Source: Larus michahellis
Taxonomy: Eukaryota > Chordata > Aves > Charadriiformes > Laridae
DNA length: 64,000 bases
Direction: 5' to 3'
Assembly (NCBI RefSeq): GCF_964199755.1
Contig: NC_133896.1
Span: forward strand, 82,737,815 to 82,801,814
Below the pieces are notes generated by a model. The model did no database searches. It had not been told where the DNA came from and saw only the letters and a program-made list of their open reading frames with translations. Below are positions 46,101-61,100 of the stretch, in pieces (position 1 is the stretch's first letter; every line of letters starts with the position of its first letter). Both the position numbers and the translations under genes were made by a program.

Positions 46101-49100
46101 GGGGGCAACACTGCAGTTCAGGAGCCGCAAGTCGGTGCTGGTCAAGAATTCTGAGAGCCTGGTCTTCGTCCAGACAGACAAACCCATCTACAAGCCCGGA
46201 CAGACAGGTACCAGGGAAGGGGTGGAGATTTGCATTTGAAGCAAAGATTCATACTGCAACTGTTGGACTGTGCTGGCCAGATGGTGACTACTATCAGTGG
46301 GGGCCAGAACAGTAATCTCATGGCTGAGGCTTATGTTTTTAATGCTCCATGTGGGAACAATTTGGGGAACCTTAAGGTACATGCACATCCTTGGGGCACC
46401 TGCACACACTTCCTCTGTCACTGGAGGCTCTGTTGCTGTGCTCCATGCAGTTAGCATCTGCATTAAAATCAGAGAAAGACTGGATATTTGTCCTATAGAG
46501 AACAGGAACAAAATTCGGACTAAGTCATGAACTAGCTTTCAAAGCGTCAGCTGATTTTCTTCAATAAAGACAGAGAGAACTATATAACCCATTTATTTCT
46601 TCTGGGCCATTGATCTCTTAAACTTGGCCTGGACAGGAACTAATGTCCTAAAAGATACACTGAATTCTCTGTCCATCGAGAGCCAACATAAACTTGCAGC
46701 CAAGTGCTGAAATAATTTGCTTCCATCCTTCCCTAGAAGTCAGTCTAGTTATAACAAAATTAGAAGACCCATGTGAATTCAAATGTAAAAATGTATCCCT
46801 GCTAAGTAGACGAAGGCAACTTAAATTTAACTTTGGTCCTGATTAATGAGATTCTGATGCCCATGATCAGTAAGATGTTCACACTGACATAGATGTGCCC
46901 TGAACGTGCTCTTATTCATGTAATTTGTTACATGGGTAACCTTCTAGCATGACTTACGTTTTCTAGTGAATGGAATTTCTGTAGAAGAGAACAGATCTGT
47001 TCTCTGTTGTACCATTTGTTTTTGAAACTGATGTTTTCTGGTTGGTGGCTGCACTGTGGAACCTCACTGTGTGCCTTTCTCCAACAGTCCTGTTCAGAAT
47101 TGTTTCTCTGGATACAGACTTCCGTCCCTTGAACGAGGTGGTGAGTATGACACTTCCTTTTTACTAGTTATTTGGACTTAATATTGGCCTATGTGGGTAA
47201 AGGGAGGAAAGAAGTGTCTTTTGGGGAGAGCTCTCAGTACACTGAGATAGTTGTGCAATTCCTGGGTTACCTCAGATCTTGTTAACAGGATTTCTGCAAA
47301 AGGCTGCCTTCTGCATTCTTGGAAAGGTTTGACAAACTGCAAATGAACAGTGCTGGTGTAAACACCTCAGCCATGAGCAAATTTGCCATTATCACAGTGT
47401 ACACCTGCTCTTATTAGTATTGCAGATTATACAGAGTGAGTAATTTCAGCTGACTTTTCTGCCTGAAACAAAGGATTGCCACCCCCCAACCCCCACCCCA
47501 CTTGGTGTACCTCAAAATCCTCTGTTGCTCCATACCAGGGACTTTCCTCCTTATCCCACTGAGTGATCCACGTGTTCCCTGAATGTGGTCGTAGCCCTGG
47601 TCATTTGACTGTGTTGCTTACACTCTGTCTAAATGTGCATTCTAAAGATGGTGTTTCCTTTCTTCTCTTTCTAGTTTCCGCTGGTCTATATCGAGGTATG
47701 TACAAACATTCAATTCATGTTCATGTCTACCACACTTCAGCCTGGCAGCATAACTACCACTTGCCTCAAGATGATTCTTGTCTATTTTATTTATTAAGCA
47801 GGTCCATAATATTAATTTGAGTATACAGAACTTTAACTCATATGGTGGCAACTATGTACTCTGGGCCCAGGTTACAGGTCCTTCTATTGTGCAGCCCTGG
47901 GCTCCCCGCACAACTCTGCTAGTGCCCCCCAGTCCTGCCCTGCAGCCTCCTGCAACACTGGGGCTGAGCCTCCCCTCACTGCTTTTGTTAGTGCTTTTTA
48001 GTTCTCATTGCAGACTCCCCCTGTTCTCACAATCTCCTTGTGGTCTCATTATCTGTAGGACCCAAAGAAAAACCGTCTGTACCAGTGGACAAAGGCAGAG
48101 TTAAAGGGCGGGTTAATCCAGCTGTTCTTCAACCTCACCTCTGAACCTATGCAAGGGACCTACACAGTGGTGGCTCAGAAGGCCTCTGGGAAGACAATTC
48201 GTCATCCTTTCTCTGTGGAGGAGTATGGTAACTCTCACTGCAGTTTCAGGTTCCTAACAGCTAGTCCTGTGGGGCATGAAAGCTTAACTGAACAGGGTGG
48301 TAGATCTGATCAGGATGTCCAGCATGGCTGGAAAAAATGTCTCTGTCCTCTCCCTCCCAAGCATCCTCCCTTTCTCAGGAGTGAAGACTGAAGGTCTTGA
48401 GCCACCTGTCTCCAGTCCTCTCTAAGCCCCAGACCATGCAGTGCAGCTCTTCTGACTGCCCACCTCAGCAAGGCTCCCATCGGGAGGAACAAGTGTGCTT
48501 GAATCAGTCTGTCCACACGCCTCACCTCCTTCCAGAGGTGATTTAAGGCCACAGCCTCATCTCCAGTTGGCTACACACCTATGTCATGCTATGAGTCTCA
48601 GTCTACCGTGTCTGAGGTCCAAAGTCTTGACCTTTTTGTGTAGACTGGGACTAAATTCAGATCTTGCCTGTCCTCCCCCACAAGCTAAGCCTGTAGCTCA
48701 CATTACACCTTAATGTAAATTTAAGCTCTCTCTGGTAGTCTCACACCTATGCCAGTTCCATCCACTTGGCTAGAAAATGGTATCCCAATACACACCTGCA
48801 CATGTTCGCAAGCAACATATCTTCCCACCCCAGCAAGCCAGCTGCAGCCCTTGTTACATGGTCTGACATGATCTGGCTCGTGCAGCAGAGATGAGCCTGG
48901 GAAGATGAGTCTGGAAGTCTTTCACCTCTTTCAATTGCAAGATTGTTCCTGTACACGTATGCCCTGAATCCCTCCTAGTTCTCCCAAGACAGTCACCACC
49001 CAGCTGGGTTTGGATGTGATGTCACCCTGTGCTGTCACTGGGTTTTCCTATTTTGCCTATTGGTAAGATCTACATGCTTTGGAAATGCAGACACCAGGCT

Positions 49101-52100
49101 GTAGTTCCAGCTCTGTATGTCTGTGGGAAAATTCTATTGACTTAACTCTCTATTTCACTCTATCCCACTGCTGGGGGACTGACAACCCATGTGTTATCTA
49201 AGAAGCCGCTGTATTTTAACAGCTGATGTAATAATCCTGTCTCCTTAGCCGGCACAGTGGTTACCTGAGTGCCTGTGGTTTTCACTGACTTTGGTGGGAT
49301 GTGCAGGTGACAGAAGCCTCTAAAATCTGACCATTTAGATGCAAAAGGGTTTCAGGTCATTTGTAAGAATAGCTTTTGAGTAGCCTTCATGTCCCATTCT
49401 TATGTAATTCCCCACCACATAGACCGTTTTCCTTTGGTTCTGCTGCAGTGCTGCCAAAATTCGAAGTAACAGTGAAAATGCCCAAGCTGATCACCATTCT
49501 TGACGAGAAGCTGCAAGTGACAGTTTGTGGTCTGTGAGTGTCATTCTTTCAAGTCCTTCTTGGTTTCAGGTTTTTCTTCAGCTGCTGCTGAAAGTCCAGT
49601 TGGGAGACTGAGATATGATACTTCATTCTATTTCTCAATCGTTTTGGGGTGCCAGGACCAAACAGACTATATCTACCATTAGATAAAAGGCAACAATTAT
49701 TGTTTGGGGCACTTTGTATGCAACATATAGAAACATATTGTTCTTCTGTTTTTTTGGGGAGGGATTTTTTTGAGTCATAGAGGATTTCAGACCAGCTACA
49801 GTGCTAGGGAAGAGGTCTTCAGTTTAGTTTACTTAGGAATGATGTTTTAACTGTGGCTTCTGCTTGTCATTGCTGAGAGGAAAACGTAAGTGATGCAGAT
49901 GCCCTTTTCCTTTGGGCCACCTCATATAATTCTGCATAGCAACATCCCAAGCATCCTGCAGGGAGAGACATGGCTTGGGCTGAAGAATGAGCCAAAAGAC
50001 CCAGCGCACATACATGAACAAAACAGTTCCATCAGAATTGGGCGGTGGGGTAGATACTTGCAGCATGCTCTTCAAGGTGAAGGGTACTCTCAACTAAATC
50101 AGCATTAGGGTAAATGATTTCTGCAACTTGTATGTTATTCCTAGGGATGCAATCAGGACTATAAGATTCAGTGCTCCTGCTCCTGTTGGCAAGCTTGATT
50201 CTAAAATGTTACCAACTTTATTTCTGCTTTTTGTTGCCTGTGATGACCCTGCTGTATCCTGGAGGCAGCTCTAGGGAAGAGTCCTGGCTCCACTGGGGAT
50301 GAGCTAGTCATTTCCCTCCATCCCTGTTACATTCCTAATGGCTTTTTCTTTCAAACGTCCCTGCTGGTAGATACACCTTTGGGAAGCCTGTTCCTGGCCT
50401 CGTGAGCTTCCGTGTCTGCCGGAAGTTTGAACATGCAGCCACCAACTGCTATGGCGAAGAAGCTAAGGCAGTGTGTGACGAGTTCTCTGGACAGGTGAGT
50501 CACAGTTACCCTTGCGGGTAGGGTGACAGGAGAAAGAGTGGTTTACTAAGCACACCTTGCATGGAACAGGCTTGCCCTGACAGAGTACGTACAAGCATGA
50601 GTGTGGAGAGTGTATTTTAAGGAAGCCTGAAGAAGGAGAAAAGATTGGGTGCAAGATGAAATGTGGAAGGTAAAAATAAGGGGAAGGTCTGTGTGGTAAG
50701 AAAGGTGTGTGTTAAAGCAAGAAACTGATGGAGAAGAAAGAGGTGGAAGAAACAAAAAAAAAAGGTCAGATGGAGTGTAGAGAGTATAAGAGAGAAGTGA
50801 GATAGAAAAGGCATGAACGATGAGAGCAGAGTTGGGATTGTCTTACACTAGGGACAGTGTGTGGGATCAGAAATTCATGTTCGAAGTAGGACAGGAGCAG
50901 AAATCAGGGGAGGGGTGATGCAGTTTGATCAAGAGGGAAAGGAATATGGATTTAGCAGCCGTAGTTAAGACAGACAGAAAAGAAGTCACTTTTTTCACTC
51001 TTCAGACTGTCAAATCTAAAAGAGCAGAACTGAATGGTGTCTGGAGCATGGACAGGCGCAATTGACAGAACCTGGGGGAATAGCAATTATGGAAATATGT
51101 CAGGACAAGAAAGCAAGCAGACATGCTTATGGTCCTTGGGGTCTGCTGCAGTATGAGCCCCACGATTGCCTCCGCCACTGCTGTTGTTATCCATGCTAAA
51201 AGCAAACTTGAACACTGCGGTGCTAACTTCTGTTCCAGGCATCTCTTCCCTTTTCTGTGGAGACCTGACTTGTACACAAAGGTGCTGAAGAGAGGTGGCA
51301 AGCTTTGAAAATGCTTTTCCAGCTGTCATCTTCTTTCTACACATACACAGGCTTTAGTTTATCTATCACTCATATGGCTTGTGCATTTTAAGTCAGCAGC
51401 TATATTCTAATGTGCCTGATGCCTGACAATTATTTCCTGTGTGGCATACACTTGAATAATCCCCTATACTTCTGTATCAAGTGTTTGGAATTTCAAACTT
51501 CACACACACACACACATAAAAATCTTCTAGGTTGCAAACTCTTTGCTTTGATGTTGCTGCAAGTTCTTCAAAATGCTCCATGCCAAGTTATTTATGTGCT
51601 TCTCCAGTTTTAATAAAAACAACAGAGGGAATGAACTGTGAGTTTATGGGCTTATCTTCCAGTTCAGGGCAGTTGGATAAACACTATATAGATGAGACTA
51701 TAATGGTCTTGTTTGTTTTCTTCCAATAGACAGACAACTATGGCTGCATTTCTGAAGTGGTAAAGACCAAGTTATTCCAGCTCAAGAGAAGTGGATATGA
51801 GAATAAGCTGCATGTGGAGGCTAAGATTAAAGAGGAGGAGACAGGTATGAATCATCTGGACTGAAGAGCCATGTAATAAGCCCAGGAGAGACCAGCAGAG
51901 GGGCCCTCCAAGTAGGGGTGAGGGAGAAAAGCAGACTCTTGCTTTTCTGCAGTCCTAAAGTTTTCCTACCTGGAGGCCAGGAGCATCAACAAAATTGCTT
52001 GTCCAGCAAAAGAGGGTTGGCCTGGAGTAAAAGTAATTCTGGTCAAACAGAGGCAAATTAATTCATCATGTGTCTTCCTGCAGGAGTGGAGTTGACTGGA

Positions 52101-55100
52101 ACAAGCTTCTCTGAGATCACAACCACCATTAGCAAAATCACCTTTGAGCATTCAGACTCCTACTACAAACCTGGAATCCCCTTCTTTGGGCAGGTAGGGA
52201 AACCATGAGAATGGAATACCATGACTGCCAAACAATCATGCTCCTGCATCTCCTGGACAGATACGTGCCCCACTCTGCAAAGATGCTGGACCTCAGTGCT
52301 GCTAATCCCTGTGGGCCTCCTCTCCTCTGCAGGCTCTTAAATCAGGGAACAGCAGCTGAGAGCACAGCCCTCATTCTGCTTAACCCCCTGTCCTTGTGCT
52401 TCTGCTTCTCCGGTCAAGTAGAATTCCGTTTTTCCAGTCTTCTGTTTAAAAGGAGGCCTAAGGGGTGTGAGATAAGAAAGGCCAAAAAAATAAGATTCAG
52501 AAAGTTTGCAGCCCTCTCTGAAAGAGACAGATGATGCGCTTGTAAAGTGCAGTGGGGGCTTCCTTGTCTGACGTAAGCCCAACATCCTTAGCTTGGTGGT
52601 CTATCAGTCTGTTCAGGTGACAGGCATTCCTCTCCTGTACTGTACTGTTTTTGCTTCTCCAGGTGAAACTAGTGGATGGATCTGGTGCTCCAATCGCCAA
52701 TGAAATTGTGAGGATTTCTTTACAAGGAGGCCAGGAAAACAACTACACAACAAATGAAGAGGGCAGGGCATGGTTTGCCCTGAATACTTCCATGTTTTCC
52801 TTGGATACTGTTGGAATTAGGGTGAGTCCGGCGGGCAGAGGAGGTGATGAAGTGACCCACAGGGCTGGAAGGGGAGTAACCCTGAAGTTTCTATGATATG
52901 TGCAAAAGCACTTAGCTGCTTGTTGCTGGTTCTTTGTGCCAACCTTGGCATCAGTGTGGTGGAAACAGCTGTACAACAAACCAGGTTGCTATGTCACAAT
53001 TGCATGTAGCTTGTAAGTACTTGATTTGTGCTTGGGAATAGCAATATAGTGTTAGAAAGAACATCAAGAGATCATAATCTTCCATTCTGCTCCAAGGGAT
53101 CACCAGACAAATCTCTTTCAAGGCTGGGTCTAATTCCCACGGTGGAGTGCTGCTAGTGCTTTGCTGTCTTTTCAATTAAATGATTTCCCACGTATCTCAC
53201 CTAAATATCCTTTGTGGTCAGTTAAGGCAATCTGCATCTCTCAGAGTTTAATTTAGCATTCTGTGTTTCTAAGCTGTCCTCATTATTTTTTTTTCCCTTT
53301 TTCCTGCCATAAAGAGAAAAAGAATATGAACCATCCACAGAAATTCTCTCCCTGGTGTGGAATTTGTTTATCTGGGAAAAATAAATGCTGCAGAGCATCC
53401 TTTTGTTGGTTTAAAAGGCAGTATGTGTGTAACATGCACATTTTTTAATACCTCACCTTGGAATAAGGCAGATTGTCTAGAATTATATTTTCTTCACTCC
53501 CTACAATTCTCTTGTCACATATTAAGGCATGAGGCACATGAAATGCTGGAGTAGCACTCTTCTAAATGTGAAATATCTTCCCCTTGCTCTCATTTTTAAG
53601 AAGGCCTGGACTCTATCAGCTCCTAAACTTCTCTATTTAATTTTGGTTTTGAATTCTCAGGTGGAGACTTTGCCTCCTTTTCCATAGCATCCTTAGCTGG
53701 ATCTTGGCACTATTAATCTCTGAACTGAACAGCACTATCCCTTCTCCAGCACCAATAATGAGAAGAAAAATGAAAATCAGCTTCTTTTCTCTTTAAACAA
53801 ACAGGAAAGATATTAGAGAGGACAAGGTATTAGGGTAAAGAGCCCTTGAGGTGATACTGATAGTAAATAAACAACTGATACAATTCATCTCATTTGAGAT
53901 GAACTCCAGCTTCTCTGGGAGTGAAATCATTCCTAGTGATTTGCTAAGGATACCACCACACTGTCTTGCATCTTCCAAACTCATGGGGTTTTTTTGTAGA
54001 CTACCTTGTTGCTTAAATACAAGAAATACCAAACCTCTAATACTAGGCCATTAATTTTGGCTCCAGTTCAGCCACCTGTGTTTGAGGATCTATATGTGTA
54101 TTTTCTCTTTTTCCAGGCAATTCATAAAGTACGCCCTTACTGCTATGACCGTTCCTGGGTTGTTCCATATTATGAAGAAAGCTATCTCCCATTAAAGCGC
54201 TTTTACTCTCCCAGTAATAGCTTCCTCAAAATTGAGCCCAAGTCTGAGACACTAAGCTGCGGCTCCTCCATGGAGGTCCGGGTGCACTATATCCTTACTC
54301 CAGAGGCTACAGGAGAGCAGAAGAAAATCACCTTCTACTACCTGGTAAGCTTACACCTGCCTTACAACAGTGAGGTTGTCACTGGTAACTGTAGGGGGGT
54401 TGGAGATAGAAACTGTTGTTTGTGGCAGTAGGGCTTTAAACACTTTCCCATCATCCTTCATATGTTCTTTTCTAACAAAAAGGAGGGTCTGAGTTAGGAG
54501 CAGAAGAGTAGGGATGTCCCGATGCCCCCAAGGTGAGCACTGGGATTCTGCTACAGTGAGGCAGAGAGCAGCTGAGCAGGGTGCGAGCAGCAGACATACA
54601 GCTCCGTTGTTGTCCTCTCGGGTTCCCCTTCTTTAAGGTTTGGCTCACGCATAGCCTCAATCACAGCAGGGTTTCTCCTTCCATTCAGGTGATGGCCAAG
54701 GGAATCATTAAGCAAGCAGGCACCCACGTTCTGGATTTGAACCAGGAAAGTGGTGAGTTCCTCTCCCCTGCCAAATTGTTGCTGTCCTGGGAGGCTAGAC
54801 AACTGTGGCAGACATACAGGCTGCTGCCATTCAAATGCAGGGATCCACAACTCCATGCCTGCTAAAACATGGAAAGAGCTTGAGCTTTCTCTTCTACGCC
54901 TTTATTTAGGCTTTGCACAGATTTGCTCTAACCCCCTGTGCCAGCTGTCTTCTGACACTGCATTTCTCTACCTCCAGTGCTCCTAGGAGACACTGACTGA
55001 TGGTCTGTTTTCAGAAGCTGAACCAAAATTCAGCATGCTGGAAAACAGAACTTGAAACAAGCCTTTTCAGTCAAACGGTGAGACTTATGCATCCCTGTGA

Positions 55101-58100
55101 GCACCAATTCATCCCACTTGGAGGCCTGGAGTTTCATCCTTGCTAGGATGAAGTTCAGCATGAAGTCAAACTTAGAATTTTGGCTGCTCCAAGAGCAGGT
55201 TCCCTGTACCTTAACTTTTTGCTCTTGTTTTGTTTGCTAGCCAATGGGGTCTTCTTGCTACAGCTGCCTGTACAAGCTGAGATTGCTCCAGTGGCCCAAG
55301 TGCTTGTCTACACCACTACTCCAAGCGGGGAGGTGATCGCTGATTCAACCAAGTTCAATGTAGAAAAGTGTTTCAGCAATAAGGTAAGTGTCCACTTCTT
55401 GAGGGAGCTGCCATCAGACTGCAGCGTGGTCAAACTCATTTATTTAGATTTAGCCTGACTAAGCTCATTTATTTAGATTTATTTACACTGGACAAGCCAC
55501 CTACCAGTTGTTCTAGGTAGCTTCACTGCTTACTGGTTTGTGCTAGCTTGGAGGAGATTAACTGTTGGAAAAAAGAAGCTAGAAGGGACTACACTGATAA
55601 AATCCGTCTTAGCGACTAGTCACAGCCACCAGTCTCACAGATGGTCCCGTGTAAGAAAAACGTAGGCCACATATCTATGTCATACTGCAACCCATGGATT
55701 TTCTTTTCCTGCAAACTCAGCAATGAGGTGTCTGCTTTTCTGGTCACAGAGCAAAAATAAAACACACACAGTCCCAATCCAGTGGGCGAAGCTAATACTT
55801 GTCAGATCTTTCAGCTCCTGTACATCTCATCCTGTCATTTTAATTTCTGTTGTATGTAAATGGAGAAAAACCTTGCCTGAACCTGATAAGCAATGCACAG
55901 TGGTGCTTCAATAGCGATGTTGAGACTGAAGGAGTGCAGAAAAATAAAGCCTTCTTTCTATGAGCATGTGGACCATGATTCTCTTATAGCCCCACATATC
56001 CTTATGCAGAAGAGCAGATGGATGTGTAAGCAGCCCTAAGAAGAGAAGAACCTCAAAAAAGCCCATTGGGACTTCAGGACAGTAGACAGGACACTGCGAA
56101 AGGCAGTCCCTTGTCCTGCTAAAACCCAAGCTAAATGAGTTCTTGAGACTGGTGTCACTGTAGGAGTTTGGTGACCTGAATTTTGTTCATATATTAAAGG
56201 TCATTCTATGGACTGCATTGAGACCTGGGTGCAAGCCAAGTGCCAAGTACTTTACATGCTTAGGCACTACTTTCTTTGAAAGCATCCTGTATTCTAAGCT
56301 ATTGTCAGTCCAGACAGGACAGACTTTGGGCTATCTCTATGCTAGACAGTTTTTCTAGCAGCAGGCTTGCTATGGCCGTTGTTCTGACATTTCCTGAAGA
56401 ATATTGCTTTTGCAGTCTCAAGATTATGAGTCCACCCCCCTGGGAGAGGTGGGGTGTTGTCAGCAGAAGGCATGCTGTGGTATGGTTGGGATATGAAGGA
56501 CGCTGGCAGTTCTTTGTCAGGGAGCATGTTTTCTCTGAGGATGCTTTGGTCATTGCACGTTAGGGGAGGGTTTGTGCTGCTGGGGAGAGGGAAGATTTAT
56601 GCTGGTTAGCCATCTTATCACAAAATCACGTTAGATGGTGATGAAAACAACTTCTGCTAGCAAGAACTTGCAGGGCAGAGATTGGAAGGGTGTCCTTCAA
56701 GCTGTGAGTTAGGTTTTGGGGAAGGCACACCAGTCTGGCAGGCCTCAATCAACACGCCGATTCTTCAGAATCATTCAGAATCATTACCAGCCAGTAGATA
56801 TTGCAATATTGCTAACCAACGTCTTTGCAAGCTTGTTTTCCCTCCACAGACAATATCTGGGTGCGGTACAGAGACTGGACCTGGTTCAAGACCATGCCTG
56901 GCTGCTTGAACAAATCTAGCCACTATGTGGGATTACCTCATCACATTCACAGGGGCCATAAAACCCAAAACTGCCTTAAAAGTTTTATAAGTAATTGTGA
57001 TGCTTGAAGTTGCCGAGAACAGTTAGTGCTGATTCCTTTGGCACTGCAGTAAGGAAACCCAGCTCTGCAGTAGCACGGGGGGAGTGTGTGTGGGGGATGT
57101 GTGTGCAGGTGTATGTGGGCTTTGTAAGGTTGGAAGCGATGCACTCAACTGGAGGGAAAAGTCCCACAAGGACAGGCCCTCTGTGACGTAGATTTTCCCG
57201 CGGCTATAGGTGGACTTGAGCTTCTCTCCTTCTGAAGGACTGCCTTCTTCTGATGCTCACTTGCTGTTCAGAGCCTCCCCGCACTCCCTCTGCGCTGTTC
57301 GTGCTGTGGACAAGAGCATTCTCCTCATGAAGCCAGAAGCTGACCTGTCACCCAGCTCTGTAAGTGCTTAGTCCATGGAGCAACTCAGAGCCTGGCCAGA
57401 GCAAGCGCAGCCCAGTGCTGGGGTGGAAAGAGTGAATAGTCCCTCTTGTTAGTGCTGACACAGGAAAGCTGCTCTGTGATGTTTCTCATCATCCTTCAGT
57501 GGGCAAAAAGATGAGAACTGGGCAGCAGCTGTTTCTTAGGGGTTTTGTGCGACTGTAGGGATGGCAATTAGGAAGCCCTTTCAAGGTAACTGCTTCTCTC
57601 AGCCAGAGCCAAACACTGTTGTGAGTTTGATGATGAGTTTTCAGTTATTCTCTGCAGCCATGGACTAATTTTCTTGGAGTAACATCTGGAAGTGTCAGAG
57701 AGTTTATTCCCCTCATGCCAAGCAGCAAACAACAATCCCTGAGTAGGGAGAAAGGACTGCAGATGGGCTGGCCAGTGTCATTTTTTATATATTTTAGCCG
57801 TAATATCCAGAGTAACATGCTGTCCATAACAAAAGAGGCAAATTTGGATGTCTATTTTAAACTCCAAAATTCCCACCACAGGGAGGAGGAGCATTGGAAT
57901 GTGGATGTATGTGCAGGTGATGTCACTGTTATGGTGCTTGCATCCTACCCCCTCAGCTGTGTTTTGTGACAGTGGACACTGAAAATGCCAAATACCCTGG
58001 CTCTTTCTGCCTAGGTGTACAGCTTGCTGCCAGTGAAGGAATTGCATGACTATCACCATGGTCCAGACACGCTCTTGGAGGAGCCCCTGGAGAATTGTGT

Positions 58101-61100
58101 ACCCTTGAAGAAGATAGTTCTGAATGGGATCACCTATTCTCCAGTAGTGGAGATGAACGAAGAGGACACTTACACCATCCTAAAGGTATAGGCTTCTGTG
58201 GCATGATGCAACACAACAAGGGAACAGTTTGTGAATCTGAGTGATTGGATACTAATTTTTATCCAGAGGCAAGTTCAGTGAGAGTCATAAGCTTCACCTT
58301 TCTTGTCAGCTTTGCTCCTGACTTGGTGGAAAAAGGATCAGTCTCAAAGTTTTCTTCTTACAGGAAAAGCTTTCATCTTGAAATAAGGTTCTAACAATCC
58401 TGTGCCATTAAAGTTACCTCAAATATATCAATACATCCTTGAGCTGCATCATAGCCACAGACATTTCCTTCCAGAGAGAAAGGTCTGTATCTGCTCCCTG
58501 GCTCATCCTGACCCCTCGGCTGGAACTGGACTGGAACCAGTGCCCTAGATACAGAGGGGATCTATACTTTGGTCTCTCTGAGCCACTCATGCACCCAGAC
58601 CCAGAACTCTGGGGGGTTGATCTCAAGGTTCAATCCACAGAGAGTAACAGCTTCTCCTTTTGAGGCAGTAAAATACCAATGTCAGGTCTGCTGTGTAAAC
58701 CTCAACAGGAGTCAGTAACATGTTCGATTTCTCTCCTGTAGGAAATGGGTTTAAAGATTTTCACAAATACTAAGGTGAGGAAACCTTGGTATTGCAGCAC
58801 TGCGAATTACATGCCTGCAGGAGGCCGCTTTGCATCTTCAGTCATGTCTGGAGCGCCTATACATGCAATGAGGACAAACGGTAAAGGAACTGGTTCTTGT
58901 TATCACCTCTGTTCTGAACAGAGACCCTGTCTGGGAATCCCCAGTCTATTTGGGGGTGAATACTCAAAACGAGAACTGGGGTTGTGGACTGAATGCCTGA
59001 AAGTAGTACTGAAGTAGTGGGTTCACAGGTGTCAGCTTCTGTGTGAATGTGGGGCATTCTTTTGCAACTCTTTTGCTGGGTTGTGAAGGTCTACAGACAA
59101 GCTTTGATAACTCCACATTGGAAGTCAGCAGAACCAGGTAGTTTTCAAGATTCTGACAGAGCAGAGGATATTATTCTGCTGATGAATTCTCTGTTCACTA
59201 GGCACTAGACTTCTTTTCCTAGATATCACTTAAGGGGTCTCCAGTACTATCTTCAGTCTGTCCTCATTGACTCACCCAGTTTTATGTATGGTCAAAACCA
59301 GATGAAATGGATGAAAAAATTTCCAGTGACAAGCTGTTAGACTTTGGAGGCTTAGAAGTAAGACGTAAGTGGTAAGATGCAAGTGGCAGAAGTCCAGTCT
59401 GAAATGGACCCACCCTATTTCTAAGGGCTATCTCAACTCTTATACCGTAACTCTTTGGGCAACAGAATTGGCCATGTCATCCTCCAGAGTCTCATATTAA
59501 GGGAAATATCCCAGAAAATCTAAGTTATTCTAGCTGGATAACTGATTCAGAGAGTTCTCCCTTGGCACAAGATCCTGTGCTTTTGTCTATGTCCAGTTTT
59601 AAGACAATTTCAACTCTTAACTCAAGGAGTTGCTAAGATTCAGGATAGATGCTTTTTAATTAGTTTAAACTGAAATAAGCAGCAGTAAGAAGACTGAAAT
59701 AACATGACAGACAAATCCAAGCAAGCTACCTGTCACTCTTGCTAGGACCTATGTGATACATCTCTGATAGCATCTGATAGCACTCATGCCCTGAGACCTC
59801 AGACTCTGGAGCTGTGCATTGCACAGACAGTATGGATACTTGCTACACAATTTTTATCTAACCATAGAAATTAATTTAGCCAAAGTAAAGATGACCAAAA
59901 CTAGAATTTAGTTAAGAACTTTTCTTCTTTATCTGTTTGGCTGGATTTCTCTTTCTGTTTGTAAAAGCCGAGCAAACCAAGTCCCACCCACCTCATCTTT
60001 GTTTCAATAAAGGCTTATTTTTTACGATTTTTTTTTCCAAACTCAGAATACTTTTTTGGGAAAAATTTTTACATGGGAAAATTTTGTTTTGGTCAAAAAG
60101 TCTATTTTTAGCCCTCCCAAATTCCAACAACATGTTTTTAGTTTAGGCATCTTCAGCCTAGTTCTTGAGGAGGCCACAGATTTGGCAGGGAGGTGGTTTT
60201 CTGAGTCACAATGACCCTACAAAAAACATTGCAACAGAGGGATGTTCCATTGCTAGCTGGCCTGATAGAATGGAGAAGGATGTCATGTTAAGACTGTACC
60301 GAAAGGGAAAAAACTGCTTGCACAGGAGGTTGTAAATAGCTCTTTGCCCTAGCATCCTTGTTTTAACCTTGTGAAGTGCTGCCCCACAAACTCTGAGGTT
60401 TGCTGGAGACCAGCGGGAAATGCTGGAAGGCTGGTTCTTGCTAATAAGCCCTGACCCTGAAACTTCACTGCTGTTGGTATCAGTGCTTACTACAACCACA
60501 GCAAACATCTGCTGCCAGCACAGCTTCTGATTGCCACATAGATTGCTGCTTTCTCAGACCGAAGCATGATGCTGATGTAGATCTTGCTTGTTTGGAATTA
60601 TCAGTAGTTGATTTCTTTTCCATCTCATCGCATACAGCTCCTCAGGCACTTAGACTTCGTGACTCGTTAAGCACTCCTGAAGAGGTGACGGAGACAGTCC
60701 GAAAGTATTTCCCAGAAACTTGGATTTGGAGTTTAGTATCTATAAGGTGAGGACCTTGCGCTTGTTCCTTCCTTTTTAATAAAACTGGTTTTATAAGGTG
60801 AAAACATGAATCCCCACATTTGCCAAGCCTTTTCAATGCCAGAAAGTCCGTCATTGTTTGCAGAAATCACTTGGCAATCCTCTGAGATGGGATTACCTTC
60901 AGCCGTGGTTAGGTTTATCCAAGGAGTAGTCGTGGGTCTGGAAGAAGATATGTGGTGGCCCTACAGTAACAAACATACTGTGCCCCATCCTTCACACGGG
61001 CAGTACTGTTCAGTAGGCTGGAAGGGATACAGATAGTAGATATACAAAATGGCATACAACTCACTCCCGTGTCCGTGCTGTCTGTGCTTCTCCAGCTCTG

